A DNA stretch of 59,495 nucleotides from Pleurocapsales cyanobacterium LEGE 06147 (GTDB lineage: Bacteria > Cyanobacteriota > Cyanobacteriia > Cyanobacteriales > Xenococcaceae): contig JADEWQ010000023.1 of NCBI GenBank assembly GCA_015207585.1, forward strand, positions 1 to 59,495, in the 5' to 3' direction. Below, in pieces: positions 35,853-45,047 of this stretch (its first letter is position 1; each line of letters opens with the position of its first letter). The notes below the pieces were generated by a model that ran no database searches, was not told the DNA's origin, and saw only the letters and a program-made list of their open reading frames with translations. The translations under genes were made by a program, and so were the position numbers.

Positions 35853-36193
35853 GTTTAGTTCTCCTCTATAAAAATAATTTAATCGATACCCGAGTTACCG
35901 CAGAGGTAACGTAGCTAAACACGAATGCCGCCAATATTCCTCATCCAATTCTTAGAAAAGTTGTTTACGCTTCCCTTTAAGAACCCAAACGCACACAATT
36001 ACTTTAGTTATGATGCGCTCATTAACTAATCCTGATAGAGGCATAAGGGGCAACGAGTAAAAGCTACATTGGGTTCTATTTCAAGCCACAAAAAGCTTTA
36101 ATATTTTTATCTAAGTAGCCAGAATTGCGAGAAAGACCTAAAATAAGCAACGTCGAGACGAGAAGATTGAAATCAATTAATCAATCTAGATCC
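35853..36193. other. Intergenic region between divergent genes
   Basis: A 341-bp gap. One small hairpin, GTTACC-gcaga-GGTAAC at 35894-35910, lies in the leader of the hemerythrin-like gene. No other feature was recognised. Confidence 0.4.
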
Positions 36194-36877
36194 ATGTTCG
36201 AGCAACAACCAGAGTCACTGCGAGAGAAGATTCAATCCCTGGCAGCCGAATCGGTGCGTCAAGGAGATCCATCGGGATGGTTTGAAACATTATATGCCCA
36301 AGCAGAGGGAGATTCTGCAAGAGTTCCGTGGGCAAAGAATTTAACTCATCCCTATTTTCAGGATTGGTTAGAACGCTATGCACCTCAAGGGAAGGGTAAA
36401 TCTGCTCTAGTCATTGGATGTGGATTGGGAGATGATGCCGAAGCATTAGCTCAACATGGGTTTCAGGTAACTGCGTTCGATATTTCCCCGACAGCGATCG
36501 CTTGGTGTCAGCAACGATTTCCCGACTCGTCAGTAAATTATCTAGTCGCCGATTTGTTTACCTTAGATCCTCGATGACATCGTCACTTCAATTTAGTATA
36601 TGAATGTCGCAACATTCAAGCCCTACCTCTAAGTGTAAGGTCAAAGGCAATTGGTGCGATCGCGCCTTTAGTGTCAGAAGGAGGAACTCTTGTGGTCATT
36701 ACTCGCTTCCGCGATACCGACACCGAATCCGACGGTCCTCCCTGGCCTTTGTCTGAGAAAGAACTAGCTCAGTTCGAGCGACTGGGATTACGGGAAATCC
36801 GCCGCGATGTCTTCCTAGAAACAGGCGATAACGTTACTATAAAACAGCTTCGGCTTGAATATCGCTTACAAAAGTAA
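36194..36877 (+). pseudogene. SAM-dependent methyltransferase with one in-frame TGA
   Basis: From ATG 36194 (MFEQQPESLREKIQ) the frame is open to a TGA at 36575-36577 and then continues in the same frame, without shift, to 36877. SAM-binding motif I is ALVIGCGLGDDAEALA; VTAFDISPTAIAWCQQRF follows. After the stop come HRHFNLVYECRNIQALPL and GGTLVVITRFRDTD. Homologues I recall have Trp at the TGA (DPSWHR-type block), so a single TGG to TGA change explains it. The family is thiopurine-methyltransferase-like. Inactive unless the stop is read through. Confidence 0.83.
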
Positions 36878-36879
36878 GC

Positions 36880-37070
36880 TTTGACACTCCCATCGACTGA
36901 GTCGAGGGATTCTCAGTTCAACGAGTCTCCGTTAGACATCAGGATTTCAAGGGGCTGTCATCTGAGGGAACCTCAGATGTATTGCATCATTACCCTTCTC
37001 AAAGTTGAATAAGAAGGGACTCTAGCTTGAGGAATTTCTAGAAGTTGAATTCACGCTCTACGGTAAAAAG
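36880..37070 (-). mobile_element. IS605-type right-end remnant without tnpB
   Basis: Positions 36880-36920 repeat the right-end foldback of the TnpB remnant at 24796-24836, with two mismatches. Beyond it are further hairpins: TCTGAGG/CCTCAGA around 36964-36980 and CCCTTCT/AGAAGGG around 36992-37020. It begins 3 bp after the methyltransferase stop. No TnpB residues could be read. Confidence 0.65.
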
Positions 37071-37103
37071 TTTTTGTTATCAAAGCGATCGCCCCTACAG
37101 TAA

Positions 37104-37631
37104 CTATTGTGATAAATCCTCAACTAACTTGGTCCAACTCCCATGAGAGAGAATAACTTTGATCTGTAGTTGCTGTTGGGGATCGCGCAATAACAATAAA
37201 TAATTATCTCCTACATTAGTTGCTGCTACTTGCGGATTAGTTAATTCGATAGTTTGATAAATAATTTCTGGCTTACTGACGCGAATGACGACCTGAGGTT
37301 GCAATTGCGGATAAATATATATCTGTTGCTTGGCAAGATCTAGTTCTAGTTTTTTGACCGTAATATTGAGTTCTCGCTCTGAGTCGGGTTTTTGCCAATA
37401 GATTGTAATTCCCCGTAGTTGGGGTTCTTTTAAAGAAAATTTTTCGTCAAATCGCTGTTGTTCCCAGTTAATTTCGTCCAGTTTACCGTTTGAGGGAATT
37501 AATCTTTGTTTCCAAACAATTTCTTTATCTTTTAGACTTGCCCACCACTGACCGATCTTAGCTAAATTATTAGCATTTTCGGGATTGCTCGTGTCTTGCT
37601 GCCAGATTATTTTAGTTTCCATCGCACCCAT
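37104..37631 (-). CDS. Conserved hypothetical protein
   Basis: The 175 residues are soluble, rich in Q, W and beta-prone segments (KIIWQQDTSNPENANNLAKI, RGITIYWQKPDSEREL, NYLLLLRDPQQQLQIKVIL). No signal peptide, membrane helix or known motif. The likely start is MGAMETKI or the second ATG three codons on. Similar proteins exist in other cyanobacteria as far as I recall. Function unknown. Confidence 0.6.
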   Translation of the reverse strand: MGAMETKIIWQQDTSNPENANNLAKIGQWWASLKDKEIVWKQRLIPSNGKLDEINWEQQRFDEKFSLKEPQLRGITIYWQKPDSERELNITVKKLELDLAKQQIYIYPQLQPQVVIRVSKPEIIYQTIELTNPQVAATNVGDNYLLLLRDPQQQLQIKVILSHGSWTKLVEDLSQ

Positions 37632-38273
37632 CTCATATAAGTCTACTATGCACGATCGACTAATTAATATTTTTGCAAAATTGGCATGCTCCCGTATAGT
37701 TTTAGTTATCTCGGCGGGAAGCCCCGCTCTATAGGCGCAGCCTTAGAGTCGGGACGGGGCTTTCCGGGTAGCGAAATGAATACGGACCCTGCAGGAACGC
37801 CCCGCCGCCACACAGCCCCTCCCGAGTCAGGGATTGATAAAATAGATACCGAATCTTTATAGAGCAGAGGCTTGAACTGTTGTACTATATGTTTGAGCGT
37901 GTCAATGGGTCGCTAGTTACCGAAGACCGGAAAACAAAAAACTAAATCTGGCAAGCACCTTGACAATCGAACATAGGGGGTTGCAACTAAGAAATAGTCT
38001 CGATTGGGGACTCGGTAGTTGCGTAAAATGTTCGCCGTGCAAAGGAAGCATTTTAAAAAACTCGTACCCGTGGACTGCGGGGAATGGAAACTGCCTGGGC
38101 AATCAGAGCGTCGGGGATATGGAGCAACTTGTTGTTTCATGTCTAGATGGTGGGTGAAAAACCAGAAATGGGAATAACCAGGAAAGCCATGCCGTGAGGT
38201 ATGGAAGCCCGCGCTGTACCATAGGTCAGCGTTGGGAGAGGTCACTTAAAACAGGACTTTGACCCAACTATCT
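37632..38273. other. Structured, IS-derived intergenic region before the aminotransferase
   Basis: A 642-bp gap, GC-richer than its flanks. It contains a GAAGCCCCG/CGGGGCTTT stem (37718-37764) and the IS-like remnant at 37900-38240. The promoter of the aminotransferase must lie in or beyond this inserted DNA. Confidence 0.5.
37900..38240 (+). mobile_element. Degenerate tnpB-type 3' end with right-end hairpins
   Basis: Frames with RGLQLRNSLDWGLG and VPVDCGEWKLPGQSE resemble the divergent C-terminal tails of some cyanobacterial TnpB proteins, but with frameshifts and no zinc ribbon. Two stems close the region: CCATGCC-gtga-GGTATGG (38187-38204) and CCCGCGCTG/CAGCGTTGGG (38208-38236), the style of an IS605 right end. 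An alternative is a structured RNA of another kind. Confidence 0.45.
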
Positions 38274-39734
38274 ATGAGCATCCTGGAACTGATAGAACAA
38301 AGACTTAGAGAAAACTTTGCGTTGCACGAACAATACCTGAACCCGCAGATGGTTAAGGTACTGAGAACGATTGGATACGATCGCCAGTATGTTAAGGCTG
38401 AAGGTCCATATTTATTTGACGATCGCGGTGAATGTTATCTGGATCTGCTCAGTGGCTTTGGAGTATTTGCGTTAGGGCGCAATCATCCTAAGATTATTCA
38501 AGCAATACAGGACGTTCTAACAGCAGAATTACCCAATCTCGTTCAACTGGATGCCTCTCTCTTAGCTGGGTTGCTGGCAGAGCGTCTCGTCGCGATCGCA
38601 CCTCCTGGATTGGAACGAGTCTTCTTCGCCAACTCTGGTACGGAAACTGTAGAAGCGGCAATCAAATTTAGTCGTTATGCAACTGGAAGAAGCAAGATTG
38701 TTTACTGTCAGGGGGGATACCACGGACTCACGCTGGGATCTTTATCGGCAACGGGCGAATCCCATTATCGTGAGGGATTTGGACCGTTTGTACCCGACTT
38801 CATCGAGATTCCCTTTGGCGAGCTCGCGGCACTGGAACAAGCCCTTGCAGGTAAAGACGTTGCTGCCTTCATTACCGAACCGATTCAGGGTCATGGGGTA
38901 CGGATTCCCGATGATACCTATCTACCCACGGCAGCAGCACTTTGTCGTCAGTATGGAACGTTGTTTATTGCCGATGAAGTACAGACTGGACTGGGGCGTA
39001 CGGGCAAATTCTGGGCGGTAGAACATTGGGCGGTAGAACCCGACATTTTATGTGTTGCCAAAGCTCTTTCTGGCGGTTTTGTCCCTGTGGGTGCCGTTCT
39101 CTGTCGCGGCTGGATCTTTGACAGAGTTTTTAACCGGATGGATCGCTCTGTCGTTCACGGCAATACTTTTGGCAAGAACAATCTGGCGATGGCTGCTGGT
39201 ATTGCAACCCTAGAGGCGATCGAGTCTGAAAAATTGGTAGAACGAGCGGCTTTTATGGGGCAACAGATCGTCACAGATCTCAAGCCACTAGTGAAACAGT
39301 ACGAGTATTTGAAGGAGGTGCGGGGACTGGGTATGATGATGGCACTGGAGTTTGCCGAGCCGAAGAGTTGGTCATTAAAGGCAGCGTGGAAGATGTTAGA
39401 GACAGCCAATAAAGGACTATTTTCGCAACTAATCGTTGTCCCCCTATTTACTCGTCATCGCATCTTGTCGCAGGTTTCCGGACATGGAATGAATGTGGTG
39501 AAGTTCATCCCGCCGCTGACCCTTACAGATAAAGACTGCCGCTGGATTGTTGAGGCAGTCCGTGATGTGGTAGCCGATGCCCACCGTGTTCCTGGAGCCG
39601 CCTGGGAATTCGGCAAAACCTTAGCAACTCAGGCCCTCCGTATGAAAACCGCGAGAGATACTCCTGTCCCACTGCAAGATTATCAAAATACTTACAGACG
39701 CGGGGACGCAGCGACAGGGGGACGCGGAGAATAG
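38274..39734 (+). CDS. Class III PLP aminotransferase
   Basis: Moves an amino group to a keto or aldehyde acceptor with pyridoxal phosphate. ATG 38274 gives 486 residues; a TTG at 38259 is less likely. Family blocks: LLSGFGVFALGRNHPKI, FFANSGTETVEAAIKF, CQGGYHGLTLGSL, FIADEVQTGLGRTG (Asp for the pyridine N) and CVAKALSGGFVPVGA (Schiff-base Lys), then VHGNTFGKNNLAMAAG. Similar to ornithine/acetylornithine-type enzymes, but neighbours suggest a lipid or secondary-metabolite role. The C-terminal 30 residues are polar and may be extra. Followed 50 bp later by a sulfotransferase. Confidence 0.9.
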   Translation: MSILELIEQRLRENFALHEQYLNPQMVKVLRTIGYDRQYVKAEGPYLFDDRGECYLDLLSGFGVFALGRNHPKIIQAIQDVLTAELPNLVQLDASLLAGLLAERLVAIAPPGLERVFFANSGTETVEAAIKFSRYATGRSKIVYCQGGYHGLTLGSLSATGESHYREGFGPFVPDFIEIPFGELAALEQALAGKDVAAFITEPIQGHGVRIPDDTYLPTAAALCRQYGTLFIADEVQTGLGRTGKFWAVEHWAVEPDILCVAKALSGGFVPVGAVLCRGWIFDRVFNRMDRSVVHGNTFGKNNLAMAAGIATLEAIESEKLVERAAFMGQQIVTDLKPLVKQYEYLKEVRGLGMMMALEFAEPKSWSLKAAWKMLETANKGLFSQLIVVPLFTRHRILSQVSGHGMNVVKFIPPLTLTDKDCRWIVEAVRDVVADAHRVPGAAWEFGKTLATQALRMKTARDTPVPLQDYQNTYRRGDAATGGRGE

Positions 39735-39783
39735 GGAAAACAAAAATCATCGGTAATCTTAAAGCAGGAAGGGAACATCTAGC

Positions 39784-40899
39784 ATGTCCAGTTTGTTTCA
39801 TCCGCTCTGCGGCAGCAATCTCAGTACTTTGTTGAGGTTGCTATTTACCAATGGAGCGATCGACCGCAAACACTTAACTCAAGCGAGTATCGCTCTAGGA
39901 TTTACCCTGGCGCGTTTGCCCTTTTCTACCTTAGAACGAGTGTTGATGGAATGGTTCTATGAATGTCAAACATCGATAAAATCGCCAATTTTTATTGTTG
40001 GCTATTGGCGTAGCGGCACTACCCATCTGCACAACCTTCTCAGCCAATCCGATGACTTCGGCTGCATCTCACCTTTAGCGGTAGGATTACCATGGGATCT
40101 TCTGGGCATCGTGCGGCTATTTCAACCCCTGATGGAGTTAGCCCTTCCTAGCGATCGCTATGTCGATAACGTCGCTGTCAAACCAGATTCGCCTCAGGAA
40201 GATTCGATCGCCCTGGCAAGTATGATTCCCCTTTCTTACTATCACGGTCTTTATTTTCCCAAACGCTTTAAATACCATTTCAATCGAGGCGTATTTTTCG
40301 ACGGATGCAGTACCCAAGAAATTGAGCGGTGGCGACGCTGGCACAGTCATCTGTTGAAAAAGGTCTCTATCCATCAGGGCGGCAAACAGTTGCTGATTAA
40401 GAATCCTGTATATACTGCTCACATTGCTAAATTACGAGCAATCTGGCAGGATGCAAAGTTTATTCATATTTATCGCAACCCTTATGTGGTGTTTCAATCG
40501 ACACGCCACTTTTTTACTCGACTTTTACCGGAACTTGCCCTACAAACTTACGAGAATTTATCAACCGATGAAATCGAGCGATCGATTTTGGAAAGCTATC
40601 CACGCATGATGAATTCTCTTTTGTTAGATAGTGTGGATTTACCTGCTGAAAGCTTCGTGGAAATTTGTTTTGAAGACCTCGAAACCGATCCATTCAAACA
40701 AATTCAAAAAATTTACCAACAGCTAGAACTTCCAGGATTTGAATCAGCACGTCCTCACTTCGAGAACTATCTAACTAGCCTTCAAGGATATCGGAAGAAT
40801 AATTATCCCTTCGAGCCAAAAGCCATCGAGCTGGTTGAATCCCACTGGATGTCATTCATTCAGCGATGGAAATACCGTTCGCCTCACTCGATAAACTGA
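39784..40899 (+). CDS. Sulfotransferase
   Basis: Transfers sulfate from PAPS to an acceptor. The 5'-phosphosulfate loop is FIVGYWRSGTTHLHNLL (residues 63-79) and the 3'-phosphate block is FIHIYRNPYVVFQSTRHFF. Length 371 fits the large sulfotransferase_3 type. The acceptor is unknown. It sits between an aminotransferase and a flippase-like membrane protein on the same strand, with 49 bp and 63 bp gaps, so the three look like one transcription unit. No signal peptide: cytoplasmic action. Confidence 0.9.
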   Translation: MSSLFHPLCGSNLSTLLRLLFTNGAIDRKHLTQASIALGFTLARLPFSTLERVLMEWFYECQTSIKSPIFIVGYWRSGTTHLHNLLSQSDDFGCISPLAVGLPWDLLGIVRLFQPLMELALPSDRYVDNVAVKPDSPQEDSIALASMIPLSYYHGLYFPKRFKYHFNRGVFFDGCSTQEIERWRRWHSHLLKKVSIHQGGKQLLIKNPVYTAHIAKLRAIWQDAKFIHIYRNPYVVFQSTRHFFTRLLPELALQTYENLSTDEIERSILESYPRMMNSLLLDSVDLPAESFVEICFEDLETDPFKQIQKIYQQLELPGFESARPHFENYLTSLQGYRKNNYPFEPKAIELVESHWMSFIQRWKYRSPHSIN

Positions 40900-40962
40900 T
40901 TTTTAGAAGAAAAAAAGCTCAACACTCAAAACTTTTTAGGGAAATTCCTCTATAGCAGTTGA

Positions 40963-41958
40963 ATGAAATATCTCAAATTTCTATTTCTGGGTCTTGGGTT
41001 TGTCTTACTCGGTTTAATTTTGCGCCGAACTGACCTCAAAGAGGTTTGGCACCATATCACCCTTGTCGGTTGGGTGGGAATGGCAGTTGTCATCATTTTT
41101 TATTTCCTAGAATTTCTCTCGGATGTTTGTGCTTGGCTGCTTACCTTTAAAAGTATTCCCATGACCCCGAAATGGACATCCCGTCTTTTTCTAATTTATA
41201 TGATAGGAGCAGCGTTCAATCGCGTTACTCCTTTAGCTTCTCTAGGAGGGGAAAGCTTTAAGGCAGTTATACTGAAAACTCACTATCAGATTGGCTATCA
41301 AGAAACGGGTGCTTCGATAATTCTCACCAAGACCTTAAACACGATGTCTCTGGTGTTATTTGTGGCGATCGGTTTTTTTCCTTTGTTGGTTTCCGAGCAG
41401 TTTTCTACTTCGTTTAAGACAGTCACGGGATTAAGCTTCGCCGTATTCGCCTTTTGTATCGCCATGTTTTTCCTAGTACAGCGATTTCGTTTAGCCTCCT
41501 GGATAACTTATCGGCTCGGACATTTTCCTTTAGGCGAGCGCTTGGCTAAACTCCTGCACAATCTCCGCAGTGTGGACGATCGCTTAGTCGAGTTTTATAC
41601 CAATCCATCGCGGATGAGAAATGGACTAATCGTGGCATTTCTCAATTGGCCGCTCGGTGCTTTGGAAATTTATTTTTTGATGCAGTTCCTCCGGCATCCC
41701 ATTACTCTTGCCGATGCCTGGCTATTAGATTCTGTAGCTCAATTAGTGCGTGCCGGAACGTTTTTCATTCCAGCTAACATCGGTACGTTAGAGGGGTCTT
41801 TGGTGGTGCTTGGTGCAGCCATTACAGGCAGTCCAGAGTTAGGGTTAACAATTTCTGTAATTCGGCGGTTCAAAGACATTCTTTGGATTTTGCTGGGTCT
41901 GCTGATCTGGTGGTTGTTTTCATTCAAGCCAACTTTACCAGATCGCTCCGCAAGGTAA
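40963..41958 (+). CDS. Flippase-like membrane protein (LPG synthase TM domain, UPF0104)
   Basis: The 331-residue protein has about eight membrane helices and the family blocks GAAFNRVTPLASLGGESFKAV and RAGTFFIPANIGTLEGSLVVLG. These are the membrane part of MprF/lysylphosphatidylglycerol synthase and of the UPF0104 family, thought to move lipids across the membrane. There is no soluble synthase domain. Third gene of the aminotransferase-sulfotransferase unit; it may flip a sulfated amino-lipid or related product (inference). Confidence 0.88.
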   Translation: MKYLKFLFLGLGFVLLGLILRRTDLKEVWHHITLVGWVGMAVVIIFYFLEFLSDVCAWLLTFKSIPMTPKWTSRLFLIYMIGAAFNRVTPLASLGGESFKAVILKTHYQIGYQETGASIILTKTLNTMSLVLFVAIGFFPLLVSEQFSTSFKTVTGLSFAVFAFCIAMFFLVQRFRLASWITYRLGHFPLGERLAKLLHNLRSVDDRLVEFYTNPSRMRNGLIVAFLNWPLGALEIYFLMQFLRHPITLADAWLLDSVAQLVRAGTFFIPANIGTLEGSLVVLGAAITGSPELGLTISVIRRFKDILWILLGLLIWWLFSFKPTLPDRSAR

Positions 41959-42030
41959 GTAGGGCTGTTTCATTTTTAGTTAAAGCAGAGAGGGAGTTAG
42001 GGAGCTAGGGAAATGGAGAGAATTTTTGAC

Positions 42031-42876
42031 TTAATTCAAGTAGCTACCAGTAAATACCTTCTCGGCAGGACCAGTCATGTAAACCCGTCCATCTAGTTCG
42101 GACCATTCGATTTGCAAACAACCTCCTGGTAACTCAACCGTGCAGAGGCGATCGCATTTATCATTAAGCACGCCAGCAACTACAGAAGCACAGGCTCCCG
42201 TGCCGCAAGCAAGAGTAATACCGGCTCCTCTCTCCCAAACCCGCATTTTCAAATAATTCGGTTTAATCACTTGAATAAACTCTGTATTGGTTCGCTGGGG
42301 AAAGGCGGGATGATGCTCGAATTGAGGACCTATTTTTGTTAAGAGAATAGCGTCAACATCTTCTACAAAAATAATACAGTGAGGATTGCCCATGCTCACA
42401 CAAGTAACAGACCAGGATTTGCCAGTGACTTGTAGGGGTTGAGCGATAACTTTTGCTTCTGGAGAACCAAGATTAGTGGGAATCTCTGAGGCTGTTAACT
42501 GGGGAGCGCCCATGTCTACAGTCACCTGACCGTCACTTTCCAGTTTTGGGGTAATTACTCCGGCCAGGGTGTGAATCTTATAAGATTTGTTAACTCGCTC
42601 CGTTCCTTCGAGATCGGCGATAAACTTGGCAAGACAGCGAATACCATTACCGCACATTTCTGGTTCGGAACCATCGGAATTATAGATTTTCATGGTGTAG
42701 TCAGTGCCATCTCGACCGGGAAGAGCAAAAATAACACCATCCGCGCCAATGCCAAAATGGCGATCGCACATTTTTACTGCTGTTTCTGGAGCGAGCGCGG
42801 GTTCGGGAGAATGACGGTTGTCAATCAGAATAAAATCGTTGCCCAATCCGTGATATTTGCTAAACTCGATTACCAT
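42031..42876 (-). CDS. dapF: Diaminopimelate epimerase
   Basis: Converts LL- to meso-diaminopimelate for lysine and peptidoglycan. The two catalytic cysteines are in [13 protein letters not shown] and [14 protein letters not shown]. The start [20 protein letters not shown] and the middle block [11 protein letters not shown] are standard. 281 residues. It is divergent from hfq with 35 bp between starts, an arrangement seen in other cyanobacteria. Confidence 0.96.
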   Translation of the reverse strand: MVIEFSKYHGLGNDFILIDNRHSPEPALAPETAVKMCDRHFGIGADGVIFALPGRDGTDYTMKIYNSDGSEPEMCGNGIRCLAKFIADLEGTERVNKSYKIHTLAGVITPKLESDGQVTVDMGAPQLTASEIPTNLGSPEAKVIAQPLQVTGKSWSVTCVSMGNPHCIIFVEDVDAILLTKIGPQFEHHPAFPQRTNTEFIQVIKPNYLKMRVWERGAGITLACGTGACASVVAGVLNDKCDRLCTVELPGGCLQIEWSELDGRVYMTGPAEKVFTGSYLN

Positions 42877-42911
42877 CCCACTCTTAATTCTTTATCAATA
42901 GTCTTTTAATT

Positions 42912-43124
42912 ATGACGGAATTTGACACGGGTTTGCCTAGCGTTCGCCAAGTTCAAACCTATATCAAAGACCAACAAGAGGTTGAATTAAAACTTAGTAC
43001 AGACGACCTACTCATTGGTAAAATTATCTGGCAAGACTCTTACTGTCTCTGTTTAGTAGATCATTACAATCAGCCTACTATAATCTGGCGACAAGCTATT
43101 GTCTATCTCAAACAAAAAGCGTGA
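42912..43124 (+). CDS. hfq: RNA chaperone Hfq, cyanobacterial type
   Basis: The 70 residues contain the Sm1 part (LPSVRQVQTYIKDQQEVELKL) and Sm2 part (IIWRQAIVYLKQ). As in other cyanobacteria the YKHA motif is replaced (IWRQAI), and RNA affinity is weak; the protein is known to act with the pilus machinery and phototaxis in Synechocystis. It overlaps the dapF promoter region by divergent arrangement. Followed by a TnpB remnant. Confidence 0.92.
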   Translation: MTEFDTGLPSVRQVQTYIKDQQEVELKLSTDDLLIGKIIWQDSYCLCLVDHYNQPTIIWRQAIVYLKQKA

Positions 43125-43141
43125 ACTACCGCTCATCACTG

Positions 43142-43299
43142 CTAGACAGTAGATAAGCGGCTTCTCAATTCATCGGGAATTGCGTCTAGTAGAACCGAAG
43201 TTTTACTGACCCGTCTTACATTCCCTCCAAGGGCAGTATCGCTGGTTCCCAACGATAATATCCGTAAGGCTTCATTTTTAATGTTTATTGATGCATTTA
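43142..43299 (-). mobile_element. TnpB C-terminal remnant
   Basis: On the minus strand the frame reads NASINIKNEALRILSLGTSDTALGG, then NVRRVSKTSVLLDAIPDEL and a TAG at 43142-43144. This is the last Asp block (shortened) and tail of a TnpB of IS200/IS605 type. The zinc ribbon and everything before is absent; the left break is at about 43299. It lies between hfq and the M23 peptidase and may have displaced the latter's promoter. Confidence 0.75.
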
Positions 43300-43323
43300 C
43301 AGTAAACAAACTGATTCGAGACT

Positions 43324-44202
43324 ATGTTTGAGGTTTTTAAACACAATTGTGCTTGGGCAACTACGATAGCCTTGATGGCACTGGCAGAACCTTTAGCCGC
43401 ACTGGAAGTGCAAATCTTACCAAACAATCCTCAGTTGGGAGATACCATTTCTGTAATTGTTACCACCGAAGACAAAGAGTCTCAACCCACAGTTACTCTA
43501 GAACAAAAAGATTATCCTGTTTTTGCTGTTGGCGATCGCGACCGAAGAGAGCGAACCTCTCGCTATCGGGCTTTATTACCCACTTCTCCTTTAAACCAAC
43601 CGGGCAAATTAACTATCCAAGTTAAAGGAGACGGACAAGCAAAAAATATTGGTGTCTGGCTCAAAAATCGTTTCTTTCCCACCCAAAGAATTACCCTAAC
43701 TGGAAAAGCCAGCAGTTCGGCTACCCAATTAGAATTAGATCGAGTAGCCGCCTTCAAGGAATTAGTCACAGCAGACAAGTTTTGGCATGGTTCTTTTGTA
43801 CGTCCCAATACGGGAAGGATATCCACTGGCTTTGGCGTGCGTCGCTACTACAATGGCGTATTTGCCCAAGATTATTATCACAGAGGCGTAGATTATGCTG
43901 GTGGGGCTGGTTCTGCTGTAATGGCACCAGCTGCAGGATACATTAAGCTAGTTGGCAGAGAAGCAGAAGGCTTTCGCGTTCACGGCAATACCATTGGCAT
44001 CGACCACGGTCAGGGAGTATTGAGTGTGTTGCTACATCTCCAAGATATCTATGTGAAAGAAGGCGATTTTGTTCAAGCGGGTCAAACCATTGGAACTGTA
44101 GGCTCAACGGGTGCTTCTACTGGTTCTCACTTACACTGGGGTCTGTATGTTCACGGAGTATCGGTCGATCCCGTTCCCTGGAGACTCAGTGATATCGACT
44201 AG
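43324..44202 (+). CDS. M23 family (LytM/peptidoglycan) endopeptidase
   Basis: A signal-like N-terminus (MFEVFKHNCAWATTIALMALAEP) is followed by a beta-rich domain and, from about residue 155, the LytM domain: GRISTGFGVRRYYNG, YHRGVDYAGGAGSAV (HxxxD zinc ligands), LHLQ and STGSHLHWGLYVHG (HxH). All zinc ligands are present. Cuts peptide cross-links of peptidoglycan or supports amidases outside the plasma membrane. The start is 25 bp from the TnpB remnant, so the 5' region is of interest. Confidence 0.9.
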   Translation: MFEVFKHNCAWATTIALMALAEPLAALEVQILPNNPQLGDTISVIVTTEDKESQPTVTLEQKDYPVFAVGDRDRRERTSRYRALLPTSPLNQPGKLTIQVKGDGQAKNIGVWLKNRFFPTQRITLTGKASSSATQLELDRVAAFKELVTADKFWHGSFVRPNTGRISTGFGVRRYYNGVFAQDYYHRGVDYAGGAGSAVMAPAAGYIKLVGREAEGFRVHGNTIGIDHGQGVLSVLLHLQDIYVKEGDFVQAGQTIGTVGSTGASTGSHLHWGLYVHGVSVDPVPWRLSDID

Positions 44203-44367
44203 ATATTGGCTAGTTTTTAAGACTTCGAAACAAAAAGAATCAGTAATATCAACCAAATCCTAAATTTTTGATGAAAATCGATCGGATTTGAGTGTTATTT
44301 TCGGCTTAGTGGGGAATTATAAAGATAGGTTATATAGTCAATAGAGGTATGGCTAGAGCTATTGGTT

Positions 44368-44922
44368 ATGAGTATTAAAAATATTGTCGAACAAGCCCTA
44401 CAAGATGGCTATCTTACTCCCACTATGGAAGCAGAAGTAGGACGCATTTGCGACACGGCGGCAGAACTGTCTCTGGACGAATACATGGCTCTGGATAAGC
44501 TAATGGGTGCCTTACTCTCTGGAGATGTGGTTGCTGTTCCCCGCAAACAGTTCATTAACGTGATGGAAGAGTTGGTCTTGAGCGAAGCTATTACCCGCGT
44601 AGCCGAAATCGAACAAACCAGCGACACTTCTCTCGATGTAGGAGATATTGCTGCCTATGCACTCAATCGTCTACCTCCTTTGTATGCGACCACAGAAGAA
44701 GGAGCCAATTACCAGCGTCAAAGAGCCAAAGAAGAATTACAGGAATTAATTAATCGACAGGTCAATGAAGCGCTCGCTCGTTACTTGGATCGACCAGAAT
44801 TTTTCCCTGAAAGACAGGCTTTGGGCAAGAGCGGTGGTTCCGATATCGCCGGTCAGCTCAGCAGTTTATTGAAAGATTACGCTCCCGGTTACGAGCAACA
44901 ATCGAGTCAAAAGCTTTTGTAA
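44368..44922 (+). CDS. ComFB-family protein
   Basis: The 184 residues have the ComFB core KNIVEQALQDGYLTPTMEAEV to LSLDEYMALDKLMGALLSGDV and VMEELVLSEAI followed by DVGDIAAYALNRLPPLYATTEEG, the most conserved block. Cyanobacterial ComFB-type proteins have been described as cyclic di-nucleotide receptors affecting cell size and competence or motility. The ATG at 44368 is preferred over a TTG two codons earlier. sigG follows on the same strand after 125 bp. Confidence 0.85.
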   Translation: MSIKNIVEQALQDGYLTPTMEAEVGRICDTAAELSLDEYMALDKLMGALLSGDVVAVPRKQFINVMEELVLSEAITRVAEIEQTSDTSLDVGDIAAYALNRLPPLYATTEEGANYQRQRAKEELQELINRQVNEALARYLDRPEFFPERQALGKSGGSDIAGQLSSLLKDYAPGYEQQSSQKLL

Positions 44923-45047
44923 TGGTTTAAACAGAAGCATTGCGCCTATATTAATTGAACAATTATAAACTGTCTAAATGGAACTTTTTCAGCAAACCCT
45001 AGGTCTCAAAAGAAAAGCAAATCAACTATATTGTTGTAGGTAGGTTC

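Noticed and set aside
37718-38236. Possible group II intron or RNase P/tmRNA-like RNA
   Set aside because: No domain V, no rnpB or ssrA signature; the hairpins match an IS right end better.
37913-38245. Minus-strand frame of 110 residues
   Set aside because: No motif; the region reads better as IS-derived structured sequence on the plus strand.
39001-39035. Apparent tandem duplication TGGGCGGTAGAAC in the aminotransferase
   Set aside because: The encoded FWAVEHWAVEPD is close to the normal FWAVEHW-x-VEPD of the family, so it is not an insertion.
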